DNA of 15,166 nt from JAIOPA01 sp046076045. Lineage in GTDB: Bacteria > Eisenbacteria > RBG-16-71-46. The position numbers and the translations under genes are program-made. Numbering within the stretch: the first letter of the stretch is position 1; every line of letters begins with the position of its first letter. The notes under the pieces were generated by a model. That model ran no database searches. It was given only the letters and a program-made list of their open reading frames with translations, and was not told where the DNA came from. This document shows positions 1-7,282 of this stretch, one piece after another. The DNA is taken from positions 1 through 15,166 of the forward strand of contig JBJTRI010000136.1 in the NCBI GenBank assembly GCA_046076045.1. The letters run 5' to 3'.

Positions 1-582
1 TCGCGGTGGCCCGACCTCGAGCGGTTGTTCGGCGAGCGCGGCGCGTGCGCGGGCTGCTGGTGCATGTGGATGCGTCGCCCGCTGGCCGAGTACCGCCGCG
101 GACAGGGCGAGGGCAATCGGCGTGCGCTGCGCGAGCTCGTGGCGCGACGTCCGCCGGGGCTGATCGCGTACGCGGGCGACGAACCGGTGGGTTGGGTCGC
201 GGTCGGACCGCGCGAGGAGTACGTGCGGCTCTCGAACTCGCGCGTGCTGGCCCCCGTCGCGGGGGAGCGGGTGTGGTCGGCGCCGTGCTTCTTCGTGGCA
301 GCCGCGCACCGCGGTCGTGGGGTGACGCACGCGCTCCTGGCGGCGGCGACCCGCTGGGCGCGCGCGCAGGGGGCCGCGCAACTCGAGGGTTATCCGCACC
401 CGGACTCGCGCCAACGCCAGCCGGCCGCGTTCGTGTTCGGGGGATTCGAGTCGGTGTTCCGCGACGCCGGATTCGAGGAGATCGCTCGCCGCTCACCGGT
501 GCGCCCCATCCTGCGTCGTGCCCTGCGCGGACCGCGCCGCCCGGCAGCCGTCCCGCGTCGTGCGAGCGTGCGACGTGGCTGA
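1..582 (+). CDS. GNAT-family N-acetyltransferase, 5' end cut by window edge
   Basis: The reading frame is open from the first base (SRWPDLERLFGERG...) and ends at TGA 580-582, giving at least 193 residues. A TTG at 25 could be read as a start, but residues before it (WPDLERLF) look like the normal beginning of this family, so the gene most likely begins upstream of the window. A Cys/Trp-rich segment (ACAGCWCMWMR) follows near the N-terminus, as seen in a subgroup of GNAT proteins. The acetyl-CoA binding motif A is visible as VAAAHRGRGVTHALL (R/Q-x-x-G-x-G type), followed by a helix and a GYPHP segment. GNAT enzymes move an acetyl group from acetyl-CoA to an amine; the substrate here cannot be told from sequence. 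The C-terminal tail (after about nt 500) is Arg/Pro-rich and low complexity. The 3' end overlaps moaE by 8 nt, suggesting co-transcription. Confidence 0.85.
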   Translation, partial: SRWPDLERLFGERGACAGCWCMWMRRPLAEYRRGQGEGNRRALRELVARRPPGLIAYAGDEPVGWVAVGPREEYVRLSNSRVLAPVAGERVWSAPCFFVAAAHRGRGVTHALLAAATRWARAQGAAQLEGYPHPDSRQRQPAAFVFGGFESVFRDAGFEEIARRSPVRPILRRALRGPRRPAAVPRRASVRRG

Positions 583-997
583 GTTGGTGCAGGCGCCGAT
601 CGAGGTCGGTCCGTTGCTCGCGGCTGCCGCGCGGCCCGAGTGCGGCGCGGTCAACCTGTTCCTCGGCACGACGCGCGACCACCACGACGGCCGGCGCGTG
701 GCGCGACTGGAGTACGAGGCCTACGACCGCATGGCGCTCGAGGCGTTGGCGGCACTCGAGACCACGGCGTGCGAGCGTTTCGGGCTCGCGCACTGCGTGG
801 TGGTGCACCGGCTCGGCGTGGTGCCGGTGACCGAGGCGAGCGTGGCGGTGGTGGTGAGCTCGGCGCACCGCGTCGCAGCGTTCGACGCCGCGCGCTGGGT
901 CATGGACGAGCTCAAGCGCACCGTGCCGATCTGGAAGAAGGAGTGGTACGAGGACGGCGACGCGGCATGGGTCGAGGGCACGCGACTGGGCGGTTGA
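575..997 (+). CDS. moaE: MoaE, molybdopterin synthase catalytic (large) subunit
   Basis: The 140-residue product from the GTG at 575 matches MoaE throughout: ECGAVNLFLGTTRDHH (residues 22-37), RRVARLEYEAYDRMA (40-54), VVVHRLGVVPVTEASVAVVVSSAHR (75-99, in pieces) and the catalytic lysine block VPIWKKE (117-123). MoaE transfers sulfur carried by the MoaD C-terminus onto cyclic pyranopterin (precursor Z) to make molybdopterin in the cytoplasm. The frame is open upstream to a GTG at 518 and contains another GTG at 560. I chose 575 because it gives the usual family length and a GTGGCTGA overlap with the stop of the acetyltransferase gene, typical of translational coupling; no strong Shine-Dalgarno is seen. 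No moaD, moaA or moaC lies in the window. It ends 6 bp from the convergent queG gene, leaving no room for a separate terminator. Confidence 0.92.
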   Translation: MAELVQAPIEVGPLLAAAARPECGAVNLFLGTTRDHHDGRRVARLEYEAYDRMALEALAALETTACERFGLAHCVVVHRLGVVPVTEASVAVVVSSAHRVAAFDAARWVMDELKRTVPIWKKEWYEDGDAAWVEGTRLGG

Positions 998-1003
998 GTC
1001 GCG

Positions 1004-2158
1004 TCAGCTCGCGCTGCGCGTCCGCGCGGCCGCGACCTCGTCGCGCACGAACGCGTCGGGATCGGCGGCGGCCGCGGTGAGTGCGTGGATCACCGTCGGG
1101 GCGAGCGAGGGGTGCGCGTGCGCGAGTTCGCCGAGCGCCCACGCGGCGTGGCCGCGCACGATCGCCTCGGGGTCGTGCGCGAGCGCGCGCGCGAGCGGTT
1201 CGGCGTCGCGCGGCTCGCGGCGGTTGCCCATCGCGATGCAGCAGTTGCGCAGGAACCCGCCGCGATCGGCGCGCCGGATGGGGCTGGTGGCGAACAGCTC
1301 GCGGAACGTGGGCTCGTCGAGCGTGAGGAACCGCTCCAACGACCAGCCCGGCAGGTCGCGCGCCTGCAGGCGCGCCTCGCGCGCCTCGGGCGCGAACCGG
1401 TTCCACGGGCAGACCTCCTGACACAGGTCGCAGCCGAAGATCCAGTCGCCGATCGCGGGGCGCAGCTCGTGCGGGATGGGCCCGCGCGTCTCGATCGTGA
1501 GGTACGAGATGCACAGGCGCGCGTCCACGCGGTAGGGCGCCACGATGGCGCGCGTCGGACACACGTCGAGGCAGCGCGTGCACGTACCGCAGCGCTCGCG
1601 AACCGGCGCGTCGGGGACGAGCTCGCGGTCCACCAGCACCTCGCCGAGCAGGAACCACGACCCGATCGAGTCCGACAGCACGCCCGAGTGCTTACCCACC
1701 CAGCCGATCCCTGCGCGCTCGGCCCAACCGCGTTCGAGGATCGCGCCCGTGTCGGCGTACCAGAGCGAGCCCGAGCCGGGCAGCAGGTCGTTCTGGATCC
1801 AGCGTTCGAGCGCGAGCAGGCGGTCGCGCATGATGGCGTGGTAGTCCTCGCCGGCCGCGTAGCGTGCGATGCGGCCGAGCCGTTCGTCGCGCGCCGCGTC
1901 GCGCGTGGGCGGGTGGCACATCGCCACGCACACCACCGCGCGGATGCCCGGCACCAGTCGCGAGGGGTCGCGACGGCGCTCGCGGTGCTTGTCGGACGCG
2001 AGCCAGTGCATGTCGCCGTGGTGACCGGCGGCGAGCCACGCCTCGTAGTGCGCCTGCGCTTCGAGCGGATCCACGGCCGCGACCCCCACGGCGTCGAAGC
2101 CGAGTTCGAGCGCGCGCGCCTTGAGACGCGCGGTGGTCGCGACGGGATCGTGGCTCAG
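1004..2158 (-). CDS. queG: QueG, epoxyqueuosine reductase (start codon uncertain)
   Basis: Product of about 384 residues. QueG reduces epoxyqueuosine to queuosine in the wobble base of tRNAs (His, Asp, Asn, Tyr) using cobalamin and two 4Fe-4S clusters. Visible marks, counted from the proposed CTG start: N-terminal LKARALELGFDAVGV (12-26), YADTGAILERGWAERAGIGW (134-153) with the catalytic-position Asp136, first cluster Cys190/193/196/200 (CGTCTRCLDVCP), LCISYLTIE (215-223), second cluster Cys243/246/250 (CDLCQEVCPWN), and a HEAT-like C-terminus (PEAIVRGHAAWALGEL). In this frame there is no ATG, GTG or TTG within well over 100 nt upstream, and the first GTG (2089-2087) would remove the conserved N-terminal helix. 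A CTG at 2158-2156 gives the normal N-terminus and overlaps the TGA of the upstream gene as CTGA. Translation is probably coupled to that gene. Function is secure; the start is inferred. Confidence 0.93.
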   Translation of the reverse strand: MSHDPVATTARLKARALELGFDAVGVAAVDPLEAQAHYEAWLAAGHHGDMHWLASDKHRERRRDPSRLVPGIRAVVCVAMCHPPTRDAARDERLGRIARYAAGEDYHAIMRDRLLALERWIQNDLLPGSGSLWYADTGAILERGWAERAGIGWVGKHSGVLSDSIGSWFLLGEVLVDRELVPDAPVRERCGTCTRCLDVCPTRAIVAPYRVDARLCISYLTIETRGPIPHELRPAIGDWIFGCDLCQEVCPWNRFAPEAREARLQARDLPGWSLERFLTLDEPTFRELFATSPIRRADRGGFLRNCCIAMGNRREPRDAEPLARALAHDPEAIVRGHAAWALGELAHAHPSLAPTVIHALTAAAADPDAFVRDEVAAARTRSAS

Positions 2159-3165
2159 GGCATGCCCGGTCGCCCGGGGGCGGCGGCTCCGCGCCGCATG
2201 CGGCGCAGCGAGTCGCCCGGGGCGGTGGTGGTGTCGGGGGCGGGCCCGCGCGCCGGCGTGGGCCGCGCCTCGGGGCGCGGTGCGGGCGGCGGGGGCGTGA
2301 CACCGCCCGGACGCACGCCGCCGCGCAGCGACAACTCGCGCGCCCCGACGCGCACGAGGTTGCGCGTGAGGCGGTCGAGCCGCGCGCGATCGAACGGGCG
2401 CGTGTCCTCGATGGGCGAGCGCGACGGGGCGCGCGACAGGCCCTGCCCGTCGCGCTCGCTCGCGCGCAGGCGGTCGGCCGCCGCCGCGCCGAGCACGGCG
2501 TTCAGGTCGGGGCCGGCGTTCCAGCTCACGCCGCGGTACGACGCCACGGCGTCGAGCGGCTTCATCTCGCCCGCGCTCGCAGGCACGGTCGAGGCGAACC
2601 CGGCGCGCACGCTCGCGGCGGCCTGACCCAGCGCGCTCGCACGCACGAACGTGAACACGCCACCCGGCACGCGGTCGTACTCGCTGCCGTCGTCGGGACC
2701 GAGCGGTGCCCAACCCACGAAGTCGCCGACTTGCACCCACGCGACCCACGCCGGGGCCCACGCGCCGTGCGGCTGCCACACCCAGCCCTGGAACGAGTCG
2801 TGGAACCAGAACCCGTAGTGGTCGGTGATCCAACCGAACGCGTCGTTCGACTCCCACACCCAACCGAACGTGTACGACGGCATCCAGTAGCCGTCCTGGT
2901 ACGGCCGCCACGCGACGGTGTTGACGCGCGGGCGGAACACCCAGCCGCGCGGCTCGACCAGCACCCAGTCGCCGTACTGCGCGAGCTCGTCGTAGAACGG
3001 CCGCAGCACCGGGGCCAGCCCCATGCGGGCCGCGGGCGTACCGGCGCCCGGCGGGGGCGGGGGCACGTCGTCGTAGAGCCCGTCGTCCACGGCGCACGAG
3101 CAGGCCAAGGCCGCCACGAGGGCGAGAGGGACCAGAAGAGCGCTCAAGCGCTTGTGCGATAGCAT
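2155..3165 (-). CDS. Secreted, probably lipid-anchored DUF6600-type Trp-rich protein
   Basis: 336 residues from ATG 3165, with AAGGA about 10 nt upstream. The N-terminus is a signal peptide (LLVPLALVAALACSCA) ending in Cys22 and Cys24; the lipobox is imperfect, so a lipoprotein is likely but not certain. A Pro-rich spacer (PPPPPG) leads to a Trp/Tyr/Gly-rich module at about 57-160: FYDELAQYGDW, GWVFRPR, WRPYQDGYW, GWVWESNDAFGWITDHYGFW, GWVWQPHGAWAPAWVAW, GWAPLGP. This pattern is that of the DUF6600 family, whose biochemical role is unknown to me; it is usually found in exported proteins. The C-terminal half (about 160-336) is Ala/Arg/Pro-rich and looks disordered (TPPPPAPRPEARPTPARGPAP). It is the first gene of a two-gene unit with queG, overlapping it at the CTGA junction. 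The functional link to queuosine synthesis is unclear and may be only positional. Confidence 0.8.
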   Translation of the reverse strand: MLSHKRLSALLVPLALVAALACSCAVDDGLYDDVPPPPPGAGTPAARMGLAPVLRPFYDELAQYGDWVLVEPRGWVFRPRVNTVAWRPYQDGYWMPSYTFGWVWESNDAFGWITDHYGFWFHDSFQGWVWQPHGAWAPAWVAWVQVGDFVGWAPLGPDDGSEYDRVPGGVFTFVRASALGQAAASVRAGFASTVPASAGEMKPLDAVASYRGVSWNAGPDLNAVLGAAAADRLRASERDGQGLSRAPSRSPIEDTRPFDRARLDRLTRNLVRVGARELSLRGGVRPGGVTPPPPAPRPEARPTPARGPAPDTTTAPGDSLRRMRRGAAAPGRPGMP

Positions 3166-3214
3166 GTTATGGCGTTCCTTGCGGTCCCGGACCCGGGGGC
3201 GGCGAGTTTGATGG

Positions 3215-3244
3215 TTGTTCGACCCGGTTCGATGTGGCTATCAT
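3215..3244 (+). promoter_or_regulatory. Sigma-70-like promoter for the secreted protein gene
   Basis: A -35-like TTGTTC (3215-3220) and a -10-like TATCAT (3239-3244, 5 of 6 to TATAAT) are separated by 18 bp. Transcription would start near 3251 and leave a leader of about 70 nt before the ATG at 3323. This AT-richer patch stands out in a very GC-rich background and sits in the divergent spacer between two oppositely oriented genes. Confidence 0.55.
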
Positions 3245-3254
3245 TCGCAAGCAC

Positions 3255-3285
3255 TGCATTTTGCAAGGTCCCCCCGGCAAATGCA
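3255..3285 (+). promoter_or_regulatory. Stem-loop in the 5' leader
   Basis: TGCATTTTGC (3255-3264) can pair with GCAAATGCA (3277-3285) with one bulged T, around a 12-nt C-rich loop. It lies just after the predicted transcription start and before the start codon at 3323, and it covers an alternative in-frame ATG at 3281. It could protect or regulate the messenger. Equally, the same dyad could serve the divergent DUF6600 gene as an operator. No known RNA family was recognised. Confidence 0.35.
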
Positions 3286-3322
3286 CCTCGCTCGAACCAT
3301 CCCAACCGGGAGCCCTGCCATC

Positions 3323-4294
3323 ATGCCTCATCGCCTCCTCGCCCGCCTAGTGGCGGTCGCATGCCTCTTCGGTACCGGTCTCGCGCATGCGCAGACCGTC
3401 GAACTCGAGACCCCGCTCGTCACCGCCACCGCCGGTGGATCCGTCCTCATGGACGTGTCGGTCACCGCTGGGGGCACGGGTGCTCCGAACGGTTTCACGA
3501 TCGAGTGGATGACCGAGGCGCAGTTCCTGCAGATCGGCGGGCAGTGGCCCGTCTCGGCGACGCACCCGTTCGTGCGCTCGGCGATGTTCCTGGGCACGCC
3601 GACCGTCAACACGCTCGACGGCACGGTCACGTTCGCGCTCGATCCGGGCGAGGTGGCCACGGTGCAGCTCGGCGACTTCTTCGACGAGACCGGTGTGCTG
3701 ACCGCGAACTCCAACGAGGAGCTCGCCGCCGGCACGATGTACGTGTTCCGCGTCAAGGCGAACGGTCCCGACGACCCGTTCGCGGCGTTCTCGTCGAGCC
3801 GCTACAGCGGCACGCAGTACTGCCAGACCAAGCCGCCGGGTGGCGGTTACGGCGGGGGTTACGGGGACGACCACGACGACGATTGCACCGAGTCCGAGGG
3901 GCACTGGCGCAGCCATCCCAACGAGTGGCCGGCGTCGTCGATGCGACTGGGCAACGTGGTGTACACCAAGGCGCAGCTGCTCGCGATCATGAGCAAGTCG
4001 GCGCGTGGCAACGGTCTGCTGGCGCTGGCGCACGAGCTCATCGCGGCCAAGCTGAACGTGTTCGCGGGCGCGATCGCGAGCCCCAAGACCGCGAACGCCA
4101 TCGCGGCCGCCGATGCGCTGATCGGCAACCTTGTGGTGCCGCCGCTGGGTGCGGGGTTCCTCAAGCCCGAGTACACGAACGGGGTGACCGATCACCTCGA
4201 GGACTTCAGCTCGGACGATGACGAGCACGAGTGCCGCATGCCCACGAACCGCCGTGCCAGCACGTGGGGTGCCGTGAAGGCCATGTACCGCTGA
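3323..4294 (+). CDS. Secreted protein with cohesin-like N-domain and GHWRSHP domain
   Basis: 323 residues from ATG 3323, with GGGAG about 10 nt upstream; an in-frame ATG at 3281 would add 14 residues in front of an otherwise clean signal peptide (MPHRLLARLVAVACLFGTGLAHAQ), so 3323 is preferred. Residues 25-160 form a beta-rich domain (VTATAGGSVLMDVSV, GAPNGFTIEWMTEAQF, ALDPGEVATVQLGDFFDE), weakly like cohesin or Ig-like modules. A Gly/Tyr/Asp linker follows at 172-187 (GGGYGGGYGDDHDDD), perhaps metal-binding. Residues 188-270 begin CTESEGHWRSHPNEWP and run through LGNVVYTKAQLLAIM, GNGLLALAHELIAAKLN, the pattern of the 'GYWKNHP' module recurrent in bacterial extracellular proteins. The tail has a second acidic run (DDDEHE). 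No membrane anchor or sorting signal is visible at the C-terminus. Likely exported; function unknown. Confidence 0.82.
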   Translation: MPHRLLARLVAVACLFGTGLAHAQTVELETPLVTATAGGSVLMDVSVTAGGTGAPNGFTIEWMTEAQFLQIGGQWPVSATHPFVRSAMFLGTPTVNTLDGTVTFALDPGEVATVQLGDFFDETGVLTANSNEELAAGTMYVFRVKANGPDDPFAAFSSSRYSGTQYCQTKPPGGGYGGGYGDDHDDDCTESEGHWRSHPNEWPASSMRLGNVVYTKAQLLAIMSKSARGNGLLALAHELIAAKLNVFAGAIASPKTANAIAAADALIGNLVVPPLGAGFLKPEYTNGVTDHLEDFSSDDDEHECRMPTNRRASTWGAVKAMYR

Positions 4295-4310
4295 CGCTCG
4301 CGCGAGCGTC
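4293..4310. repeat. 18-bp perfect palindrome overlapping the stop codon
   Basis: GACGCTCGCGCGAGCGTC reads the same on both strands and starts at the second base of the TGA of the secreted protein gene. It may be part of a transcription end signal together with the hairpin that follows, or a protein binding dyad. The perfect symmetry leaves little loop if folded as RNA. Confidence 0.5.
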
Positions 4311-4316
4311 GCCCGT

Positions 4317-4349
4317 CGCCCCCGGTGAGCCGCACGCTCGCCGGGGGCG
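4317..4349 (+). terminator. Strong hairpin downstream of the secreted protein gene
   Basis: CGCCCCCGGTGAGC (4317-4330) pairs with GCTCGCCGGGGGCG (4336-4349) over 14 bp with a single G-U, closing a 5-nt loop. It lies 22 nt after the stop codon. No T-run follows, so this would be a non-classical terminator or a 3' stabilising structure. Confidence 0.6.
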
Positions 4350-4531
4350 ATGTGCTGCGGGAGACGGGCGCGCACGTGCGCGGTGTCGCGGTCGGTCGTA
4401 TGCGCGCGAGGTGCCGCGTTCGTGCCTCATGTCACGGTCGTCCCGTGCGCACGTTCGAGCACGAGCGTCGTGATCCGACGCACGCTCGGCCGCGCCGACC
4501 CGTACGGCGGGAGCGCGTGCGCTCAACGAAC

Positions 4532-4562
4532 CGACCCCGGCGGGGCGGGCCCGCCGGGGTCG
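4532..4562 (-). terminator. Hairpin terminator after the trxB-ETFQO operon
   Basis: A perfect 12-bp stem, CGACCCCGGCGG (4532-4543) with CCGCCGGGGTCG (4551-4562), closes a 7-nt loop. On the minus strand it begins 21 nt after the ETFQO stop and is followed by a modestly T-rich GGTTCGTTGAG. It probably ends minus-strand transcription and may also act on the opposite strand. Confidence 0.65.
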
Positions 4563-4583
4563 TGTGCGTGACGAGGGTTGTGA

Positions 4584-6269
4584 CTACAGCCGCTTGTAGC
4601 TGGGCCCGCCGCCGCCCTCGGGCGTGGTCCAGGTGATGATCTGGTACGGGTCCGCGATGTCGCAGGTCTTGCAATGCACGCAGTTCGACGCGTTGATGTG
4701 TAGCTTGAGCGCGCCGGCCTTGTCGGGGTCGGGCACCATCTCGTACACGTTGGCCGGGCAGAAGTGCTGGCACGGGTTGCCGTACTCCTCGCGGCACTTC
4801 GTGGCGCACACGCTGGTGTCGGCCACGCGCAGGTGCGAGGGCTGGTCCTCCTCGTGGATCGTGCCCGACAGGTACACGTCGGCCAGCTTGTCGAACGTGA
4901 GCACGCCGTCGGCCTTCACCGGTGCGGGCTTGCCGTTGGGGTGCACGGCGCTCAGCGGGCGCATGCGCTCGTGGCTGGCGTGGCCCTTGAGGGCGTCGCC
5001 GAGCGGGTCGAGCCCGCCCATGAACATCTGGAACCCGGTGCGCGGCAGCGCCGTCCACAGCCCGCCGTCGAACGCCTGGTGGAAGTTGCGCATGCCGCGC
5101 AACTCGGCCCCGGCCCACGACTCGTGCACGCGCCGCTCGTAGCCGGCCAGCTTGGCCGCCGAGAAGTCGTCGGCGAGCAGGCACTCGAACACCTGCTCCG
5201 CGGCGAGCATGCCGCTCTTGAGGGCGAGGTGGATGCCCTTGAGGCGGCCACCGTTGAGGAAGCCACCGGTGTCGCCCGCGAGCAGCAGGCCGTCGGCGTA
5301 CAGCTTGGGCATGGCGTACCAGCCGCCCTCGGGGATCGCCTTGGCGCCGTAGCTCACCGGCTTGCCGCCCGCGAGCAGCGGGGCCACGAGCGGGTGCGTC
5401 TTGAAGCGCTGCAGGTTGGCGTGCGGGTCGTTGGTGGGATCGGCGGCGTCGAGACCGGTGACGAACCCCACGTACCACAGCGAATCCGAGAGGCCGTACA
5501 CGAAACCGCCCCCGAACGTGCTGGCGGGCAACGGCCAGTTCATGGTGTGGATGACGTGGCCCTTGCGCGCCTGTCCGGCCGGGACCTCCCACAGCTCCTT
5601 CACGCCGGTGGCGTAGACCTGCGGCTGGCGGCCCTCGGTGAGACCGAGCGCGGACTCGAGCTGCTTGGCGACCGTGCCGCGCGGGCCCTCGCACAGCACC
5701 GTCACCTTGGCCAGGCAGTCCGCGCCGGGCTGGTACGACGACTTGCGCTGACCGTGCTTGTCCACGCCCTTGTCGCCCGTGCGCACGCCGAGCACGCGGG
5801 TGCCCTCGAGCAGCGGCGTCTGCGCGGGCGTCTCGGTGGCGATCAGGATGCCGCGCTCCTCGGCCTGCGCGCCCAGCCACTTCGAGAGCTCGCCCAGGCT
5901 CACCACCACGTTGCCGTGGTTGTCGAGCGCGGGCGGCACGAACGGCAGGCGGAACGACGAGCGCTCGAACAGGATCACGACGTCGTCGTGCGTGACCTCG
6001 GACTCGATGGGGCAGCCCTTGGCCGCGTAGTCGGGCACGAGCTCGCGCAGCGCGCGCGGGTCCATGACCGCACCCGAGAACCCGTGCGCGCCCACCTCGG
6101 ACGACTTCTCGAGCACCGCGATGTTCATCTCGGGCAGCGGCTTCGCGCCCGAGGCGGCGGCCGCCTCGTTGTGCCGCGCGATGAGGTCGGCGAGGTGGAT
6201 CGCGCCGGCGAGACCGGCCGGACCGCCACCGACGAACTGGACGTCGAACTCGAGGACTTCGCGTTCCAT
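4584..6269 (-). CDS. Electron transfer flavoprotein:quinone oxidoreductase (ETF-QO)
   Basis: 561 residues from ATG 6269, with GGAGG close upstream. The enzyme is a monotopic membrane flavoprotein that takes electrons from reduced ETF and passes them to the quinone pool, linking fatty acid and amino acid dehydrogenation to respiration. Seen here: N-terminal FAD motif VQFVGGGPAGLAGAIHLA (from about residue 10), family segments GAHGFSGAVMDPRAL, DCLAKVTVLCEGPRGTVAKQL, HTMNWPLPASTFGGGFVYG and LLLAGDTGGFLNGGRLKGIHLALKSGM, and a C-terminal 4Fe-4S domain with Cys504 (CQHFCPANVYE) and Cys530/533/536 (NCVHCKTCDI), spaced as in known ETF-QO. Length is normal. It lies 11 nt downstream of trxB in the same direction and ends in a hairpin. 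No ETF alpha/beta genes are in the window, so the partner is encoded elsewhere. Confidence 0.96.
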   Translation of the reverse strand: MEREVLEFDVQFVGGGPAGLAGAIHLADLIARHNEAAAASGAKPLPEMNIAVLEKSSEVGAHGFSGAVMDPRALRELVPDYAAKGCPIESEVTHDDVVILFERSSFRLPFVPPALDNHGNVVVSLGELSKWLGAQAEERGILIATETPAQTPLLEGTRVLGVRTGDKGVDKHGQRKSSYQPGADCLAKVTVLCEGPRGTVAKQLESALGLTEGRQPQVYATGVKELWEVPAGQARKGHVIHTMNWPLPASTFGGGFVYGLSDSLWYVGFVTGLDAADPTNDPHANLQRFKTHPLVAPLLAGGKPVSYGAKAIPEGGWYAMPKLYADGLLLAGDTGGFLNGGRLKGIHLALKSGMLAAEQVFECLLADDFSAAKLAGYERRVHESWAGAELRGMRNFHQAFDGGLWTALPRTGFQMFMGGLDPLGDALKGHASHERMRPLSAVHPNGKPAPVKADGVLTFDKLADVYLSGTIHEEDQPSHLRVADTSVCATKCREEYGNPCQHFCPANVYEMVPDPDKAGALKLHINASNCVHCKTCDIADPYQIITWTTPEGGGGPSYKRL

Positions 6270-6280
6270 GGGACCTCCGC

Positions 6281-7234
6281 TCAGTGGGCCGCGCCGGTGG
6301 TGGCGTGGGCGTGCGCCTCGAGCCAGCGCTCGCAGTCGATCGCGGCCATGCAGCCGCTGCCGGCGGCCGTGACCGCCTGACGATAGACCTGGTCGTGCAC
6401 GTCGCCGGCCGCGAACACACCCTCGACCGAGGTGTACGACGAGCCGGGCTTCACGACGAGGTAGCCCTTCTCGGTGGTCGGCAGCTGGCCGCCGAGGAAC
6501 TCGGTGTTGGGCTTGTGGCCGATCGCCACGAACACGCCCGCGATGGGCATCTCGGAGGTCTCGCCCGTGGTGGTGTCGCGCAGGCGCACGCCGGTGACGC
6601 GCGTGCCGTCGCCCATCACCTCGGCGATCTCGCGGTTCACCAGGAAGCGGATGCCCGGGTTGGCCTGCGCGCGCTCGAGCATGATCTTGCTGGCGCGGAA
6701 CGTGTCGCGACGGTGCACCAGCGTGACGCTGGAGCAGAACCGCGTGAGGTAGTTGGCCTCCTCCATGGCGGTGTCGCCACCGCCCACCACGATCACGTCC
6801 TTGCCCTTGAAGAAGAACCCGTCGCAGGTCGCGCACGCCGAGACGCCGAAGCCCATGTACTTGGACTCGCTCGGCAGTCCGAGCAGCAGCGCCGAGGCGC
6901 CGGTGGCCACGATGAGCGACTGGGCGCGGTACTCCTCGCCGTCGGCCCAGACGCGGAACGGGCGCTGCGACAGGTCCACGCGCTCGACGAGCGTGTCCTT
7001 GATCTCGACGCCGAAGCGCTCGACCTGCGCGCGCATGTGCTCCATGAGCTCGGGGCCCTGGATGCCGTGCGGGAAGCCGGGGTAGTTCTCGACCTCGGTG
7101 GTGATGGTGAGCTGACCGCCGGGCTGCAGGCCGGTGAAGATGAGCGGCTTGAGGTTGGCGCGGGCGGTGTAGAGGGCGGCGGTGTAGCCGGCGGGGCCGG
7201 AGCCGAGGATGATGACGTTGCGGACGTCGGACAC
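6281..7234 (-). CDS. trxB: Thioredoxin reductase (NADPH, FAD-dependent)
   Basis: 317 residues from a GTG start at 7234, preceded by GGGAGA at good spacing. It reduces thioredoxin in the cytoplasm with NADPH. Marks: FAD-binding GSGPAGYTAALYTARA (11-26), LQPGGQLTITTEVENYPGFP (37-56, in pieces), redox-active CATC (Cys134, Cys137) followed by DGFFFKG, NADPH-binding VVGGGDTAMEEANYL, and the C-terminal FAD segment VFAAGDVHDQVYRQAVTAAGSGC. Length and domain order are those of the low-molecular-weight bacterial TrxB. It is the first gene of a two-gene unit with ETF-QO. A promoter-like TAGAGT lies about 50 nt upstream, and the terminator of the ABC export operon separates it from that unit. Confidence 0.96.
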   Translation of the reverse strand: MSDVRNVIILGSGPAGYTAALYTARANLKPLIFTGLQPGGQLTITTEVENYPGFPHGIQGPELMEHMRAQVERFGVEIKDTLVERVDLSQRPFRVWADGEEYRAQSLIVATGASALLLGLPSESKYMGFGVSACATCDGFFFKGKDVIVVGGGDTAMEEANYLTRFCSSVTLVHRRDTFRASKIMLERAQANPGIRFLVNREIAEVMGDGTRVTGVRLRDTTTGETSEMPIAGVFVAIGHKPNTEFLGGQLPTTEKGYLVVKPGSSYTSVEGVFAAGDVHDQVYRQAVTAAGSGCMAAIDCERWLEAHAHATTGAAH

Positions 7235-7282
7235 GGTGCTCTCCCGGGGCGCGAGGTGCGGTCGGAGGGTGGAATCGGACCT

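Larger units (their letters stand above)
4295..4583. other. Noncoding convergent spacer rich in hairpins
   Basis: About 290 bp between the end of the secreted protein gene and the convergent end of the ETF:quinone oxidoreductase gene. No open frame here has a ribosome site or recognisable product. Besides the hairpins listed separately (4317-4349 and 4532-4562) there is an imperfect stem at 4456-4488 (outer CGAGC/GCTCG, inner GCGTCG/CGACGC, loop TGATC). The spacer could hold a small RNA, but I see no specific family signature. Confidence 0.5.

Noticed and set aside
518..577. Longer MoaE from the GTG at 518
   Set aside because: The extra N-terminus is Arg/Ala-rich, unlike MoaE, and would overlap the acetyltransferase gene by 65 nt; the start at 575 fits the family length.
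4764..6380. Long plus-strand open frame (538 codons) opposite ETF-QO
   Set aside because: It is antisense to a clearly conserved gene, has a low-complexity Val/His/Arg/Leu composition and no recognisable motif; it reflects third-position GC bias.
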